Notes: generated from the sequence alone by a model not told the origin. Positions 1-10,152 are shown, numbered from the stretch's first letter. The stretch is DNA of 43,648 bases from Siculibacillus lacustris (GCF_004328075.1 NZ_SJFN01000037.1:1-43648), one strand, 5' to 3'. Made by a program: numbers and translations.

Positions 1-1439
1 GGGGGCATGCCGGCGGCGGCGGGCACGCCGATGATCATCGGGGCGCCGTCGGCGGGGGGCAGGGAGGCGGCGACGCCGGCCCCGGCGCCCGGACCGGTCG
101 GCGGCATCGCGCGGGCGCCGCCGTCGGCATCGCTGCGGAACAGCGCGAAATTCTGCGGATGGCCGACCGCGCCGGGGGCGGGGGCGCGCAGGGTGCCGGC
201 CGGCAAGGGCGGGACCACCGCCGGCGCCGGGGCGGCGTCGGGACCCAGCGCCAACATGCCGCCGGCATCGGGCGGCGCGGCTTCGACGCCGCCGAGCCAG
301 ATGCGCACCGGCGGACCGATGTCGAAGCGCGGCGACAGCCAGGAGACCCGGCGTTCCCCGGCTTGCGCGGCCCCGGGCGGGACGACACGGCCGGCGCTGC
401 GGGCCTCCGGCACGGTGCCGGGCTCGTCGCCGAGATCCTCGACGTCGGGCGCCTCGCCGCGCTTGCGGCCGCAGATCTCCTGCTTGACGTCGCGCACCGG
501 GTTGCTCGCCTCGGGGCCGAGGGGCAGCTGATCGAGGGTCGCCGGTGCCGAAAAGGCGGCGAACAATCCGCCGCCGCCGCTGTGGTCGAAGCCACGGGTG
601 AACAGTTCGGCGGCGAGCTCGGCACGTTGGCGGGCGGAGCGCGAGCCGAGCACCACCGCCACCAACCGCCGCGAGCCGCGGCTCGCCGTGGCGACCACGT
701 TGAAGCCCGAGGAACAGATGAAGCCGGTCTTCATGCCGTCGCTGCCGGGGTAGTGGTCGATCAGATGATTGTGATTGCGGATGACTTCGTTGCCGTACTG
801 GATGCCCGGCAGATGCCAGAGTTCGTCGGCTTCGGGGTATTTGCGCAACAGGGCGCGCGCCAACAGGCCGAGATCGCGGGCGGTGGTGACCTGGGTCGGA
901 TCGGGCAGGCCGTTGGGATTGCCCCAATGGGTGCGGGTCATGCCGAGGCGGGCGGCCTCGGCGTTCATCCTCTCGACGAAGGCCTCCTTGGAGCCGCCGA
1001 CCGTCTCGCCCAGCGCCCAGGCGACGTCGTTGGCCGACTTCACCATGATGATCTTCAGGGCGTTGTCGACGGTCACCACCTGCCCGGGGGCGAAACCCAT
1101 CTTGCTCGGCGGCTCGCGGGCGGCCCGCGCGCTCATGGTCACCGGCGACGACAGGCTGAGACGCCCGGCACGGATCGCCTCGAGCGTCACCCAGGCGGTC
1201 ATCAGCTTGGTGATCGAGGCCGGATACCAGCGCTGGTCGGCGTTGCGGTTGGCGACGACTTCGCCGGTGCGGGCGTCGAACACCAGATAGGCGCCGGCGG
1301 CGGGGGCCGCGGCGGCGGGCACGGCCGAGATCCAGGGCAGGAGCGCGGCGAGGACGACCAGCGCCGTGAGGCGTCGCGGCGTCCGGGCCGCGGAAGGGGC
1401 GGCGAGCGTGGCCGGCAGGGTCGGAGCTTGCGAGGTCAC
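1..1439 (-). CDS. D-alanyl-D-alanine carboxypeptidase (penicillin-binding protein, S11 family), partial
   Basis: Periplasmic enzyme that removes the terminal D-Ala from peptidoglycan stem peptides. The reading frame stays open from a GTG at 1439 to the left edge, so the C-terminus is missing. The N-terminus has a basic stretch and a hydrophobic segment (about residues 24-45) typical of a signal peptide. All three active-site motifs are visible: SITK at residues 75-78, SAN at 135-137 and KTG at 237-239. After the catalytic domain the visible part becomes Pro/Ala/Gly-rich and of low complexity (about residues 290-479), which is unusual but seen in alphaproteobacterial members. The GTG was chosen because a GGAG ribosome site lies about 12 bases upstream; no ATG is in frame nearby. 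It is divergent from ureD and probably unrelated to urease. Family assignment is firm; dacF would be a reasonable symbol but is not proven. Confidence 0.9.
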   Translation of the reverse strand, partial: MTSQAPTLPATLAAPSAARTPRRLTALVVLAALLPWISAVPAAAAPAAGAYLVFDARTGEVVANRNADQRWYPASITKLMTAWVTLEAIRAGRLSLSSPVTMSARAAREPPSKMGFAPGQVVTVDNALKIIMVKSANDVAWALGETVGGSKEAFVERMNAEAARLGMTRTHWGNPNGLPDPTQVTTARDLGLLARALLRKYPEADELWHLPGIQYGNEVIRNHNHLIDHYPGSDGMKTGFICSSGFNVVATASRGSRRLVAVVLGSRSARQRAELAAELFTRGFDHSGGGGLFAAFSAPATLDQLPLGPEASNPVRDVKQEICGRKRGEAPDVEDLGDEPGTVPEARSAGRVVPPGAAQAGERRVSWLSPRFDIGPPVRIWLGGVEAAPPDAGGMLALGPDAAPAPAVVPPLPAGTLRAPAPGAVGHPQNFALFRSDADGGARAMPPTGPGAGAGVAASLPPADGAPMIIGVPAAAGMP

Positions 1440-1598
1440 TGTCCGGCTTGTCTCCGATGGATCGGTCGTCGGGCTTCGGTGCAGCGCGACGACGACGTCA
1501 TTCGATACCCCATTTCGGGGGGCGAGGCCAAGTCCGGCTTCGGCGGCGCAAGGGGGTGCGCGCGGGCTCGGCCCGGCTTCGCGGCGGACTTCGTCCGC

Positions 1599-1630
1599 GC
1601 CCGACCTTGCTCGAGCCCGACCTTGCTCGA
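1599..1630. repeat. Two tandem copies of a 16-bp repeat upstream of ureD
   Basis: The unit GCCCGACCTTGCTCGA occurs twice head to tail (1599-1614 and 1615-1630) without mismatch. A short hairpin, GCGGAC / GTCCGC with a TTC loop, precedes it at 1584-1598. The repeat lies in the 266-base gap between the divergent carboxypeptidase and ureD, 76 bases before the ureD start. It could be a regulator site or chance duplication. Confidence 0.6.
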
Positions 1631-1705
1631 GAATGAGTCGACATCGCGGCGGGGGCTTGGCACGGCGCGGCGCGACCGTGTAGCGATGACGGCGGAGATC
1701 CCGCC

Positions 1706-2563
1706 ATGACGCCCGTCGACGCCCCGCCCTTCGCTTCCGTCCCGCTCGTCCTGGAGCGGGCGCGCGGTCGCGCCGAGATCGGCTTCGCGCAAACCGACGG
1801 CGTGACGCGGCTCGATCGGCTCTACCAGGAGGGCCAGGCCAAGATCCGGCTGCCCAAGAGCCACGGCGGCGTGCCACCGACCGCGGTGTTCATCAACACC
1901 GGCGGCGGCATCGCCGGCGGCGACCGGCTCGCCTGGAGCGCCGATTTCGGGCCCGGCACCCGGGCGGTGGTGACCAGCCAGGCGGCCGAGCGGGTCTATC
2001 GCTCCTCCAAGACCGACGGATCGCTGGCCGGCGAGATCGACAACCGCATCACCGTGGCCGCCGGCGCCGAAGCCGAGTGGTTGCCCCAGGAGACCATTCT
2101 GTTCGAGGGTGCGGCGCTGACCCGCCGGCTGGAGGTCGACGTGGCCGCCGACGCGCGGCTGCTCGCGGTCGAATCGACGGTGTTCGGGCGCAGCGCGATG
2201 GGCGAGGAGGTGACGGCCTGCCGGCTCGTCGACCGCTGGCGGCTGCGTCGCGCCGGGCGGCTGGTGTGGGCCGACACGTTTCGGGTCGAAGGGGCGGCGC
2301 GCGACATCCTGGCGGGGACGGCGACCGGCGCGGGGGCGCGGGCCTTCGCGACCATCGTGATGGTCGCGCCCGACGCCGAGGCGCGGCTCGACGGGGTGCG
2401 CGAAGTGCTCGAGACCGAGACCTGCGGCGCCGGCGCCAGCGCCTTCGACGGGCTCCTGCTGGTGCGGATGGCCGATCCGTCGGCGCGGGTGTTGCGTGAC
2501 GCGCTGATTCGCACCGTCGTGCATATTCGGCAGGCAGAAATGCCGCGTGTCTGGTCTTGCTGA
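1706..2563 (+). CDS. ureD: Urease accessory protein UreD
   Basis: UreD (UreH) binds the urease apoprotein and is the scaffold for the UreF-UreG complex that delivers nickel. The 285-residue product has the expected features: an N-terminal GRAEIGFA segment, a [10 protein letters not shown] stretch, the glycine-rich [10 protein letters not shown] turn near residue 65, and the C-terminal PRVWSC ending that matches the usual PRVW(S/T) end of the family. Length is normal. It is the first gene of the urease cluster and is separated from ureA by 97 bases, longer than the other gaps here. Function is well supported by family and context. Confidence 0.95.
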   Translation: MTPVDAPPFASVPLVLERARGRAEIGFAQTDGVTRLDRLYQEGQAKIRLPKSHGGVPPTAVFINTGGGIAGGDRLAWSADFGPGTRAVVTSQAAERVYRSSKTDGSLAGEIDNRITVAAGAEAEWLPQETILFEGAALTRRLEVDVAADARLLAVESTVFGRSAMGEEVTACRLVDRWRLRRAGRLVWADTFRVEGAARDILAGTATGAGARAFATIVMVAPDAEARLDGVREVLETETCGAGASAFDGLLLVRMADPSARVLRDALIRTVVHIRQAEMPRVWSC

Positions 2564-2660
2564 CGGCGGATCTTCTCGACAGACTGCGGCGGATCGTATC
2601 CGATACCGACGTCGCCGCATCGGCCGACCGGTCGATCGGATCTCTCGGGGACAGACCGCG

Positions 2661-2963
2661 ATGAACCTCACGCCGCGTGAAAAAGACAAGTTGCTGATCG
2701 CCATGGCGGCGATCGTCGCCCGCCGTCGACTGGAGCGCGGGGTCAAGCTCAACCACCCGGAAGCGATCGCGCTGATCACCGATTTCGTCGTCGAAGGGGC
2801 CCGCGACGGCCGCACCGTCGCCGACCTGATGGAGGCGGGGGCCCATGTGATCACCCGCGATCAGGTGATGGAGGGGATCTCGGAGATGATCTACGACATC
2901 CAGGTCGAGGCGACCTTTCCCGACGGCACCAAGCTCGTGACCGTGCATCATCCGATAAGGTGA
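2661..2963 (+). CDS. ureA: Urease subunit gamma UreA
   Basis: Smallest structural subunit of the nickel enzyme that hydrolyses urea to ammonia and carbamate. The 100-residue protein starts [17 protein letters not shown] and ends VHHPIR, the canonical start and end of UreA, with normal length. The frame is open further upstream to 2547 inside ureD, but only the ATG at 2661 gives the family N-terminus. It is a separate gene here rather than a UreA-UreB fusion. A 12-base gap leads to the next small gene. Confidence 0.97.
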   Translation: MNLTPREKDKLLIAMAAIVARRRLERGVKLNHPEAIALITDFVVEGARDGRTVADLMEAGAHVITRDQVMEGISEMIYDIQVEATFPDGTKLVTVHHPIR

Positions 2964-2975
2964 AGGAGGCACGTC

Positions 2976-3227
2976 GTGCTCGAGCTGCGGCCCAACTGCG
3001 AATGCTGCGACGTCGATCTGGCCCCGAGCGCGCGGGCCTTCATCTGCTCGTTCGAATGCACCTATTGCGAGGCCTGCGCCACCGACACGCTGAAAGGTGT
3101 CTGCCCCAACTGCGGCGGCGAGCTGGTGCGTCGTCCGGTGCGGCCGGCGGGCAAACTCGCCAAGAATCCGCCGTCGACGGTGCGCGTCGTCAAGGCCGAG
3201 GGCTGCGCGCCGCGCAGCGCCGCCTGA
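2976..3227 (+). CDS. Cysteine-rich DUF1272 family protein
   Basis: An 83-residue protein of unknown function placed between ureA and ureB in the same direction. It has eight cysteines in its first two thirds, arranged as CxCC, C, C, CxxC and CPNC-like pairs, ending in a CPNCGGELVRRP motif. This pattern is characteristic of DUF1272 and suggests one or two zinc sites. The start is GTG at 2976, eight bases after a strong AAGGAGG ribosome site; no ATG is available. The last 25 residues are basic and Pro-rich. Family assignment is from memory of the motif. A metal-handling or structural role linked to urease is only an inference from position. Confidence 0.85.
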   Translation: MLELRPNCECCDVDLAPSARAFICSFECTYCEACATDTLKGVCPNCGGELVRRPVRPAGKLAKNPPSTVRVVKAEGCAPRSAA

Positions 3228-3245
3228 ACCCATCTGGAGGAAGCG

Positions 3246-3551
3246 ATGATCCCCGGGGAAGTCTTCGCCGCCGACGGCGACATCGAACTGAACGCCGGCC
3301 TCGCCGTCACCGAGCTCGAGGTCGCCAATACCGGCGATCGGCCGATCCAGGTCGGCAGCCATTATCACTTCGCCGAGACCAATCCCGGCCTCGCCTTCGA
3401 TCGGGTGGCGGCGCGCGGCCAGCGCCTCGACATCCCGGCCGGCACCGCGGTGCGCTTCGAGCCGGGGCAGACCCGCGCGGTGCGGCTGGTGCCGTTCCGC
3501 GGCCTCAGGGTCGTCCACGGCTTCCGCGGCGAGGTCGAGGGGGCGCTGTGA
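3246..3551 (+). CDS. ureB: Urease subunit beta UreB
   Basis: Second small structural subunit of urease. The 101-residue product begins MIPGEVF, contains the conserved [20 protein letters not shown] segment and ends in the [11 protein letters not shown] stretch, all typical of UreB, with the usual length. A GGAGGAAG ribosome site lies just before the ATG. In most clusters ureC follows within a few bases; here 744 bases carrying a toxin-antitoxin pair separate ureB from ureC. Confidence 0.97.
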   Translation: MIPGEVFAADGDIELNAGLAVTELEVANTGDRPIQVGSHYHFAETNPGLAFDRVAARGQRLDIPAGTAVRFEPGQTRAVRLVPFRGLRVVHGFRGEVEGAL

Positions 3552-3554
3552 TCG

Positions 3555-3599
3555 CCTTACCTTTCGTGGTATCGTAAGGAGCCTTCGGGTTCGGTAAGG
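3555..3599. promoter_or_regulatory. Repeat cluster ahead of the toxin-antitoxin pair (candidate operator)
   Basis: CCTTAC at 3555-3560 is the inverted partner of GTAAGG at 3574-3579, and a second direct copy GGTAAGG follows at 3593-3599. The last copy also forms the AAGGAG ribosome site for the antitoxin. AbrB-type antitoxins usually bind inverted repeats in their own promoter, so this 55-base gap is the natural place for an operator. The half-sites are short. Confidence 0.4.
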
Positions 3600-3606
3600 A
3601 GATGCC

Positions 3607-3879
3607 ATGAACCACTTCATTCTGACGGTGTCGTCGAAGGGGCAGGTGACGCTGCCCGCCGAACTGCGCCAGAAGCTCGGAATCGAAACGGGGACGAAGC
3701 TGACCCTGGCGGTCGACGACGCCGGCGAGGTGCGACTGCGCAAGAGCAAGTCGTTGCTCGAGCTGGCGGGATCGATGGCCCACGTCGGTCGCGAGCTCGG
3801 ACGACCCTTGACCCAGGACGACATCGACGCGGCGATCACCGTGGCGGTCGGCGAGAAGGAGGCGCGGTCGCGCCGATGA
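3607..3879 (+). CDS. AbrB/MazE/SpoVT-family antitoxin (VapB-like)
   Basis: A 90-residue protein whose first 47 residues are a swapped-hairpin AbrB domain: LTVSSKGQVTLPAELRQKLGI followed by GTKLTLAVDD and a VRLRKSK strand. The C-terminal half (LAGSMAHVGRELGRPLTQDDIDAAIT) is the type that wraps the partner toxin. It precedes a PIN-domain gene with a 4-base ATGA overlap, the usual antitoxin-toxin arrangement. The antitoxin is expected to bind its own promoter and neutralise the ribonuclease. It sits between ureB and ureC, an unusual place. Symbol left blank because naming of such pairs is not uniform. Confidence 0.88.
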   Translation: MNHFILTVSSKGQVTLPAELRQKLGIETGTKLTLAVDDAGEVRLRKSKSLLELAGSMAHVGRELGRPLTQDDIDAAITVAVGEKEARSRR

Positions 3880-4271
3880 TCGGGATCGACACCAACGTCC
3901 TGCTGCGCCTGTTGATCCGCGACGACGAGGTGCAATTCGCGCGTCTGGTGGCGCATATCGAGGCGGGCGCCTGGGCGGGCGGCGTGGTGGTCAATCTGGT
4001 GGTTCTGGTCGAAGCCGTGTGGGTGCTGACCAAGCAGCTCCGGCGGCCGAAGCCGGAGGTGATCGGCTTCATCGAGGACCTGCTCGCCACCGACGGCCTG
4101 TCCCTCCAGCAGGAATCGCTGGTGGTGCGGGCGCTGGCGATCTGGCGCACGGCGAAATGCGACTTCGCCGATTGCCTGATCGCCGAACTCGACAGGGAGG
4201 CGGGGGCCACCACCACGCTGACCTACGACGAAGATGCTCTGCTGCTGCCGGCCTTTTCGCCGGTTCCCTGA
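3876..4271 (+). CDS. PIN-domain ribonuclease toxin (VapC-like)
   Basis: A 131-residue PIN-domain protein. The acidic residues expected for the metal-dependent RNase site are present: D5 in MIGIDTNVLLR, E46 in VLVEAVWVL, D96 and D99 in KCDFADCLIAE, and D118 near the C-terminus in LTYDEDALLL. Family members cleave tRNA or other RNA and are blocked by the antitoxin encoded just upstream. The gene looks intact. It ends 24 bases before ureC, so transcription from ureD to ureC must cross it. Whether it is active as a toxin cannot be seen from sequence. Confidence 0.88.
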   Translation: MIGIDTNVLLRLLIRDDEVQFARLVAHIEAGAWAGGVVVNLVVLVEAVWVLTKQLRRPKPEVIGFIEDLLATDGLSLQQESLVVRALAIWRTAKCDFADCLIAELDREAGATTTLTYDEDALLLPAFSPVP

Positions 4272-4295
4272 AGTCCCGAGGTCGATGAGGGTTCG

Positions 4296-6008
<1,713 letters not shown>

Positions 6009-6015
6009 GGGGTCC

Positions 6016-7740
6016 TCACGCCCGGATGCGGGCGACGAAGGCGCCGGAGTCCTCGCGCAGGCGGCCGGCGACGGCGGTCAGGCGATCGGAGGCGCCGACC
6101 ATCGACACCACCGCAGCGGTGGTGCGGTGGGTGCTGTCGTCGACCGCGGCGATGTCGGCGACGACGCCGCGGGTGTCGCGGCTGGCCTCGCCGATCGAGC
6201 GGGAGATCTCGCGGGTCGCGGCGCCCTGCTCCTCGACCGCCGCCATGATCGCCCGGGTGATCTCGGTGATCTCGGCGACGGTGCGGCCGATCTCGTCGAT
6301 CGCCGTCACCGCGCTGCCGGTGATGGTCTGGACCGAGCCGATCTGGGCGGCGATCTGTTCGGTGGCGTGCGCGGTCTGCGACGCCAGCGCCTTGACCTCC
6401 GAGGCGACCACCGCGAAGCCGCGACCGCTCTCGCCGGCGCGGGCCGCTTCGATGGTGGCGTTGAGCGCCAGGAGATTGGTCTGCGCGGCGACGGCGTTGA
6501 TCAGGCCGACGATCTCGCCGATACGGGCGGTGCTGGCCGACAGGGCGCGGACGATCTCCTGGGTGCGCCCCGCCTGGGCGCCGGCGACGCCCGAGATCTC
6601 CTCGGCGCGCTGCATGCGGCGTTCGACCTCGCCGATCGCCCCGGACAGGGTGTCGGCGGCGGCGGCGACGGCGGCGACGTTGCCGTCGGTGCGGCCGACC
6701 GCGGCGGCGGCCTCGCCGGCCCGGGTGGCGGCGGTGCGGGCGATGGTGTCGACCGCCCGGGCGTCGCGGCCGATGTGCAGGGCGGCTTCGTCGAGGGATT
6801 CGACGGCGGTGGTGATCGTGGCGGCGAAGCCGTCGGCCAGCGTCTGACGGTCGCGGCGACGCTCGGCGCGATTGCGCTCGTCCTCGGCGGCGCGTTCGTG
6901 CTGCAAGGCCTCGCGCTGTTCGATCGCCTCGCGGAACACGTCGGTGGCGCGGGCGATGGCGCCGATCTCGCCGCTGGCGCCCGTGAAGGGCACGGCGAGG
7001 CCGCGGCGGCCGGCGGCCAGCCCCTCCATCACCGCGGCGAGGGCGGTGATCGGCCGGACGATGTTGCGCAGCGCCACCAAGGCCCAGGCGAAGGACACAA
7101 GCACGACGATGCCGGCGGTGGCGGCGGAGGCGAAGGTCGCCGCCGAGAAACCGGCGTCGAGGTCGTCGAGCTCGCGCGCCACGGTCGCCGAGGCTTCGGC
7201 GAGCAAGTGGTCGCGGATCTCCAGCAGAGCGGCGACATGGCCCTGGAGGGCGTCGGCGCGTTCGTCGAAGCCGGCCATCATGGCGTTGCCGGCCTTGGTG
7301 CCGCCCTCGGCATAGGTGGTGGCCATGCGGCGGCCGGTCTCGAAATAGGGGCCGAAGGCGGAGGCGGCCTCGGCGAGTTTGGCGGCGAGGTCGCGGCGGT
7401 GGATGGCCTCGGCGATGGCGGTGGCGGCGGCGACGTCGACGCGGAACTTGGCGGCGGACTTGCCGGCCTCTTCCAGGCCGTCGCCGAGACCGTCCTCGCC
7501 GCGGGTGGCCGAATAGTCCTGGAGAAACTGCTGAACCTGGATCACGTCGATGTGGATGTCCTTGATCAGCCCTCCGAGCGGGGCGATCTGCTTGGTCAGC
7601 AGTTCGTTGCTGGCCGACACCGTGTCGATCCGCGTCTTGTTGTGGCTTGCCGAGGTCATCAGGAAACCGAGCGCCGCAACATTACTCAACGTAAGCAGGG
7701 ATGCGAAAATTATAGTGGTCAGTTTGATCGAACGAAACAT
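6016..7740 (-). CDS. Methyl-accepting chemotaxis protein
   Basis: Membrane chemoreceptor of 574 residues, coded opposite to and in the middle of the urease genes. Layout: TM1 at about 9-29, a mostly helical periplasmic region of about 165 residues with no PAS or Cache motif seen, TM2 at about 197-218, a HAMP linker to about 270, and a cytoplasmic signalling domain. The signalling hairpin tip is well conserved ([26 protein letters not shown]). There is no C-terminal CheR/CheB-docking pentapeptide. The ligand cannot be read from the sequence. Its place between ureC and ureE makes urea or ammonia an attractive guess but nothing more. A CtrA-like box lies upstream at 7787-7801. Confidence 0.93.
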   Translation of the reverse strand: MFRSIKLTTIIFASLLTLSNVAALGFLMTSASHNKTRIDTVSASNELLTKQIAPLGGLIKDIHIDVIQVQQFLQDYSATRGEDGLGDGLEEAGKSAAKFRVDVAAATAIAEAIHRRDLAAKLAEAASAFGPYFETGRRMATTYAEGGTKAGNAMMAGFDERADALQGHVAALLEIRDHLLAEASATVARELDDLDAGFSAATFASAATAGIVVLVSFAWALVALRNIVRPITALAAVMEGLAAGRRGLAVPFTGASGEIGAIARATDVFREAIEQREALQHERAAEDERNRAERRRDRQTLADGFAATITTAVESLDEAALHIGRDARAVDTIARTAATRAGEAAAAVGRTDGNVAAVAAAADTLSGAIGEVERRMQRAEEISGVAGAQAGRTQEIVRALSASTARIGEIVGLINAVAAQTNLLALNATIEAARAGESGRGFAVVASEVKALASQTAHATEQIAAQIGSVQTITGSAVTAIDEIGRTVAEITEITRAIMAAVEEQGAATREISRSIGEASRDTRGVVADIAAVDDSTHRTTAAVVSMVGASDRLTAVAGRLREDSGAFVARIRA

Positions 7741-7786
7741 GCCGGCCCCCGCGTTCTACGCTCCTGAACAGCTGGACATGATTTGG

Positions 7787-7801
7787 TCAACGAAAGCTTA
7801 A
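7787..7801 (-). promoter_or_regulatory. CtrA-like box upstream of the chemoreceptor gene
   Basis: On the minus strand TTAA, seven bases, then TTGAC matches the CtrA consensus TTAA-N7-TTAA with one mismatch. It lies 46 bases before the chemoreceptor ATG. CtrA controls motility and chemotaxis genes in many alphaproteobacteria. The TTGACC part could equally be a sigma-70 -35 element, since no good -10 settles it. Confidence 0.35.
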
Positions 7802-7965
7802 CGGTGCCCCATCCGACCGCCGCGACCCCGCGCCCGGCGCGGCGCGGGCGCCGAGCGGCGCGGCGCGGGCTTGCCCTGGCCGGCGATCGGGGCGAATGTC
7901 GGCACCCACCGCACCACGGGCGGCCGTCGGTCGCGGACGGCGTCCCCTGCTTTCGAGGTCGATCG

Positions 7966-8793
7966 ATGATCCGTGCCACCCGCGTTCTTCCCGCCGGCTC
8001 CTATCCCGCCCAGGTCGTGCGCGACCGGGTGATCCTCGACTTCGACGACCGCCGGCGGCGGCGCGGGGTGGTGATGGGCGAGGCCGGTGTGGAGTTCCTG
8101 GTCGATCTCGCCGAGACCCCGGCGCTCGCCGACGGCGACGCCTTCGAGCTCGAGGACGGGCGGCTGGTGGCGATCGCCGCCGCGACCGAGCGGCTGGTCG
8201 AGTTCCGGGTCGCCGACCCCGACGCCTTCGTGCGGCTGGCCTGGCACCTCGGCAATCGCCACACGCCGACCCAGATCCTCGCCGGCGCCCTGCGCATCCG
8301 CGACGACCACGTCCTGGTCGAGATGGTCAAGAAGCGCGGCGGCGCCGAGATCGCCTTCGTCGAAGCGCCGTTCGATCCCGAGGGCGGGGCCTATGGCCAC
8401 GGCGCCACGACGGGGCACGATCACGGTCCTGCTGCCGCCGAGGATCCGGCGATCGCCGCGGCGGCGGCGCGACGGGCCAAGCGGCGGGCGGAGCGCGAAG
8501 CGGTGCCGCACGTCCACGGCCCCGGCTGCGGCCACGATCACGATCATGGGCACGATCACGGCCATGATCACGACCATGGCCACGACCACGGGCACGATCA
8601 TTCTCACGACCATGAGCACGGTCCCGGGCATGCCCAAGTCCACGGCCATGACCACGGTCATGCCCATGCCGACCCGCACGACCATGATCACGGCCATTCC
8701 CACGATCACGATCACGATCACGATCACGACCATGGGCATGACCATGGACACGAGCACGGCGCGCCCCATCGTCACGGATCCGGGCATGACTGA
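7966..8793 (+). CDS. ureE: Urease accessory protein UreE with long His-rich tail
   Basis: Nickel metallochaperone that passes nickel to UreG. The first 140 residues are the UreE fold, including WHLGNRHTPTQI and the metal-binding-domain segment VEMVKKRGGAEIAFVEAPFDPEGGAYGH. The last 95 or so residues are almost entirely HD/HG repeats with about 40 histidines, giving a 275-residue protein where 150-200 is usual. The start at ATG 7966 was chosen because it gives the family N-terminus; the frame is open upstream to 7783 with unrelated residues. The gene begins a second urease transcription block, separated from ureC by the chemoreceptor gene, and overlaps ureF by 8 bases. Confidence 0.95.
   Translation: MIRATRVLPAGSYPAQVVRDRVILDFDDRRRRRGVVMGEAGVEFLVDLAETPALADGDAFELEDGRLVAIAAATERLVEFRVADPDAFVRLAWHLGNRHTPTQILAGALRIRDDHVLVEMVKKRGGAEIAFVEAPFDPEGGAYGHGATTGHDHGPAAAEDPAIAAAAARRAKRRAEREAVPHVHGPGCGHDHDHGHDHGHDHDHGHDHGHDHSHDHEHGPGHAQVHGHDHGHAHADPHDHDHGHSHDHDHDHDHDHGHDHGHEHGAPHRHGSGHD
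8515..8790 (+). repeat. Low-complexity CAC/CAT-GAT/GAC repeat tract coding the UreE His tail
   Basis: Degenerate tandem repeats of the six-base type CACGAT / CATGAC / CACGGC run through the 3' third of ureE. Synonymous codons are mixed, which breaks up exact repetition. The tract could change length by slippage or recombination, altering the number of nickel-binding histidines. Confidence 0.8.
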
Positions 8794-9520
8794 TTCCGGC
8801 GGATCGGCGGCGACCGACGACGGGGTCGACGATCTCCTGACCCTGCAGGTGTGGCTGTCGCCGGCCTTTCCGGTCGGCGGCTTCTCCTACAGTCACGGCC
8901 TGGAATGGGCGATCGAGGCCGGCGCGGTGACCACCGCGGCGGGCCTCGCGGCCTGGCTCGGCGACGTGCTGGTGCATGGTGCGGGGCGCAACGACGCGAT
9001 CCTGCTCGCCGCCGCCCATCGCGCCACGGTCGCCGACGACGTCGAGCGCCTGGCGGAGGTGGTCGAACTCGCCGCCGCCTCCCAGCCGTCGCGCGAACGC
9101 CGGCTCGAGGCCACCGCCCAGGGCGCCGCCTTCGTCCGCGCCATCGCCGACACCTGGCAGACCCCGCGATTTGCGGAGCTCCTCGACCGCCTCGCCGCGC
9201 GGATGGCGCCGGCGACGCCGACCTGGACCCATGCGGTGGCGGTCGGCACGGCGGCGGGCGCCCACGGTCTGGCGCTCGATCGGGTGCTGCCGGCCTTCCT
9301 GCAGGGCTTTGCGGCGAGCGTGATCTCGGCCGGGGTGCGGGCGGTGCCGCTCGGCCAGAGCGACGGGCTCCGGGTGCTGCGTTCGCTCGGGCCGACGCTG
9401 CGAGCGGTGGCGGCGGCCGGCGCCGGCGGTGATCTCGATCTCCTGGGCGGTGCGGCAGTTCTCGCCGACATCGCCTCGATGCGTCACGAAACCCAGTACA
9501 CGAGGCTGTTCCGCTCATGA
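8786..9520 (+). CDS. ureF: Urease accessory protein UreF
   Basis: GTPase-regulating partner of UreG in the UreD-UreF-UreG activation complex. The 244-residue product has the family N-terminal motif [21 protein letters not shown] and the C-terminal [12 protein letters not shown] ending. The start ATG at 8786 lies inside the end of ureE (8-base overlap) and the stop overlaps ureG by 4 bases, so translation of ureE, ureF and ureG is probably coupled. The frame is open far upstream through ureE but that part is a shadow. Length is normal. Confidence 0.95.
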   Translation: MTDSGGSAATDDGVDDLLTLQVWLSPAFPVGGFSYSHGLEWAIEAGAVTTAAGLAAWLGDVLVHGAGRNDAILLAAAHRATVADDVERLAEVVELAAASQPSRERRLEATAQGAAFVRAIADTWQTPRFAELLDRLAARMAPATPTWTHAVAVGTAAGAHGLALDRVLPAFLQGFAASVISAGVRAVPLGQSDGLRVLRSLGPTLRAVAAAGAGGDLDLLGGAAVLADIASMRHETQYTRLFRS

Positions 9521-10152
9521 CCACCGCCGCTTCCGCCAAGTCTCCCAACGGTCCCCTGCGGCTCGGCGTCGGCGGGCCGGTCGGCTCGGGCAAGACGGCG
9601 CTGATGGACGTGCTGTGCAAGGCGCTGCGCGAGCGCCACCAGCTGGCGGCGATCACCAACGACATCTACACTCGCTGGGACGCCGACTATCTGGTGCGCT
9701 CCGGGGCGCTGCCGGCCGATCGCATCGTCGGGGTCGAGACCGGCGGCTGTCCGCACACGGCGATCCGCGAGGACGCCTCGATCAATCTGGCGGCGGTCGC
9801 CGATCTGCGCGCGACCTTCCCCGATCTCGACCTGATCCTGATCGAATCGGGCGGCGACAATCTCGCCGCGACCTTCTCGCCGGAACTCGCCGACCTGACG
9901 ATCTATGTGATCGACGTGGCGGCCGGCGAGAAGATCCCGTCCAAGGGCGGGCCGGGCATCACCCGCTCCGACCTGCTGGTGATCAACAAGATCGATCTGG
10001 CGCCGCTGGTCGGGGCGAGCCTCGAGGTGATGGCCCGCGACGCGGCGCGGATGCGTGGGGCGCGGCCCTTCGTCTTCACCAACCTGAAATCCGGCGAGGG
10101 AACGCAGGCGGTGATCGACTTCGTCGAGCGGCGCGGCGGTCTCGTCGACTGA
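9517..10152 (+). CDS. ureG: Urease accessory GTPase UreG
   Basis: SIMIBI-class GTPase that drives nickel insertion into urease. The 211-residue protein has the P-loop GPVGSGKT at residues 20-27, the nickel-binding CPH motif at 78-80 within [18 protein letters not shown], a downstream [17 protein letters not shown] switch region and the NKIDLAP guanine-specificity motif. Length and all motifs are normal. It is the last urease gene; no nickel or urea transporter follows within the window. Confidence 0.97.
   Translation: MTTAASAKSPNGPLRLGVGGPVGSGKTALMDVLCKALRERHQLAAITNDIYTRWDADYLVRSGALPADRIVGVETGGCPHTAIREDASINLAAVADLRATFPDLDLILIESGGDNLAATFSPELADLTIYVIDVAAGEKIPSKGGPGITRSDLLVINKIDLAPLVGASLEVMARDAARMRGARPFVFTNLKSGEGTQAVIDFVERRGGLVD

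Noticed and set aside
8327-8790. Met/Val/Ile-rich hydrophobic frame on the minus strand opposite the UreE tail, resembling a membrane protein
   Set aside because: It is the complement of the CAC/CAT-GAT/GAC repeats; the apparent hydrophobicity is an artefact of the repeat.
8515-8790. The regular repeats in ureE as a CRISPR-like array
   Set aside because: Units are six-base codon pairs in frame with UreE, with no spacers.
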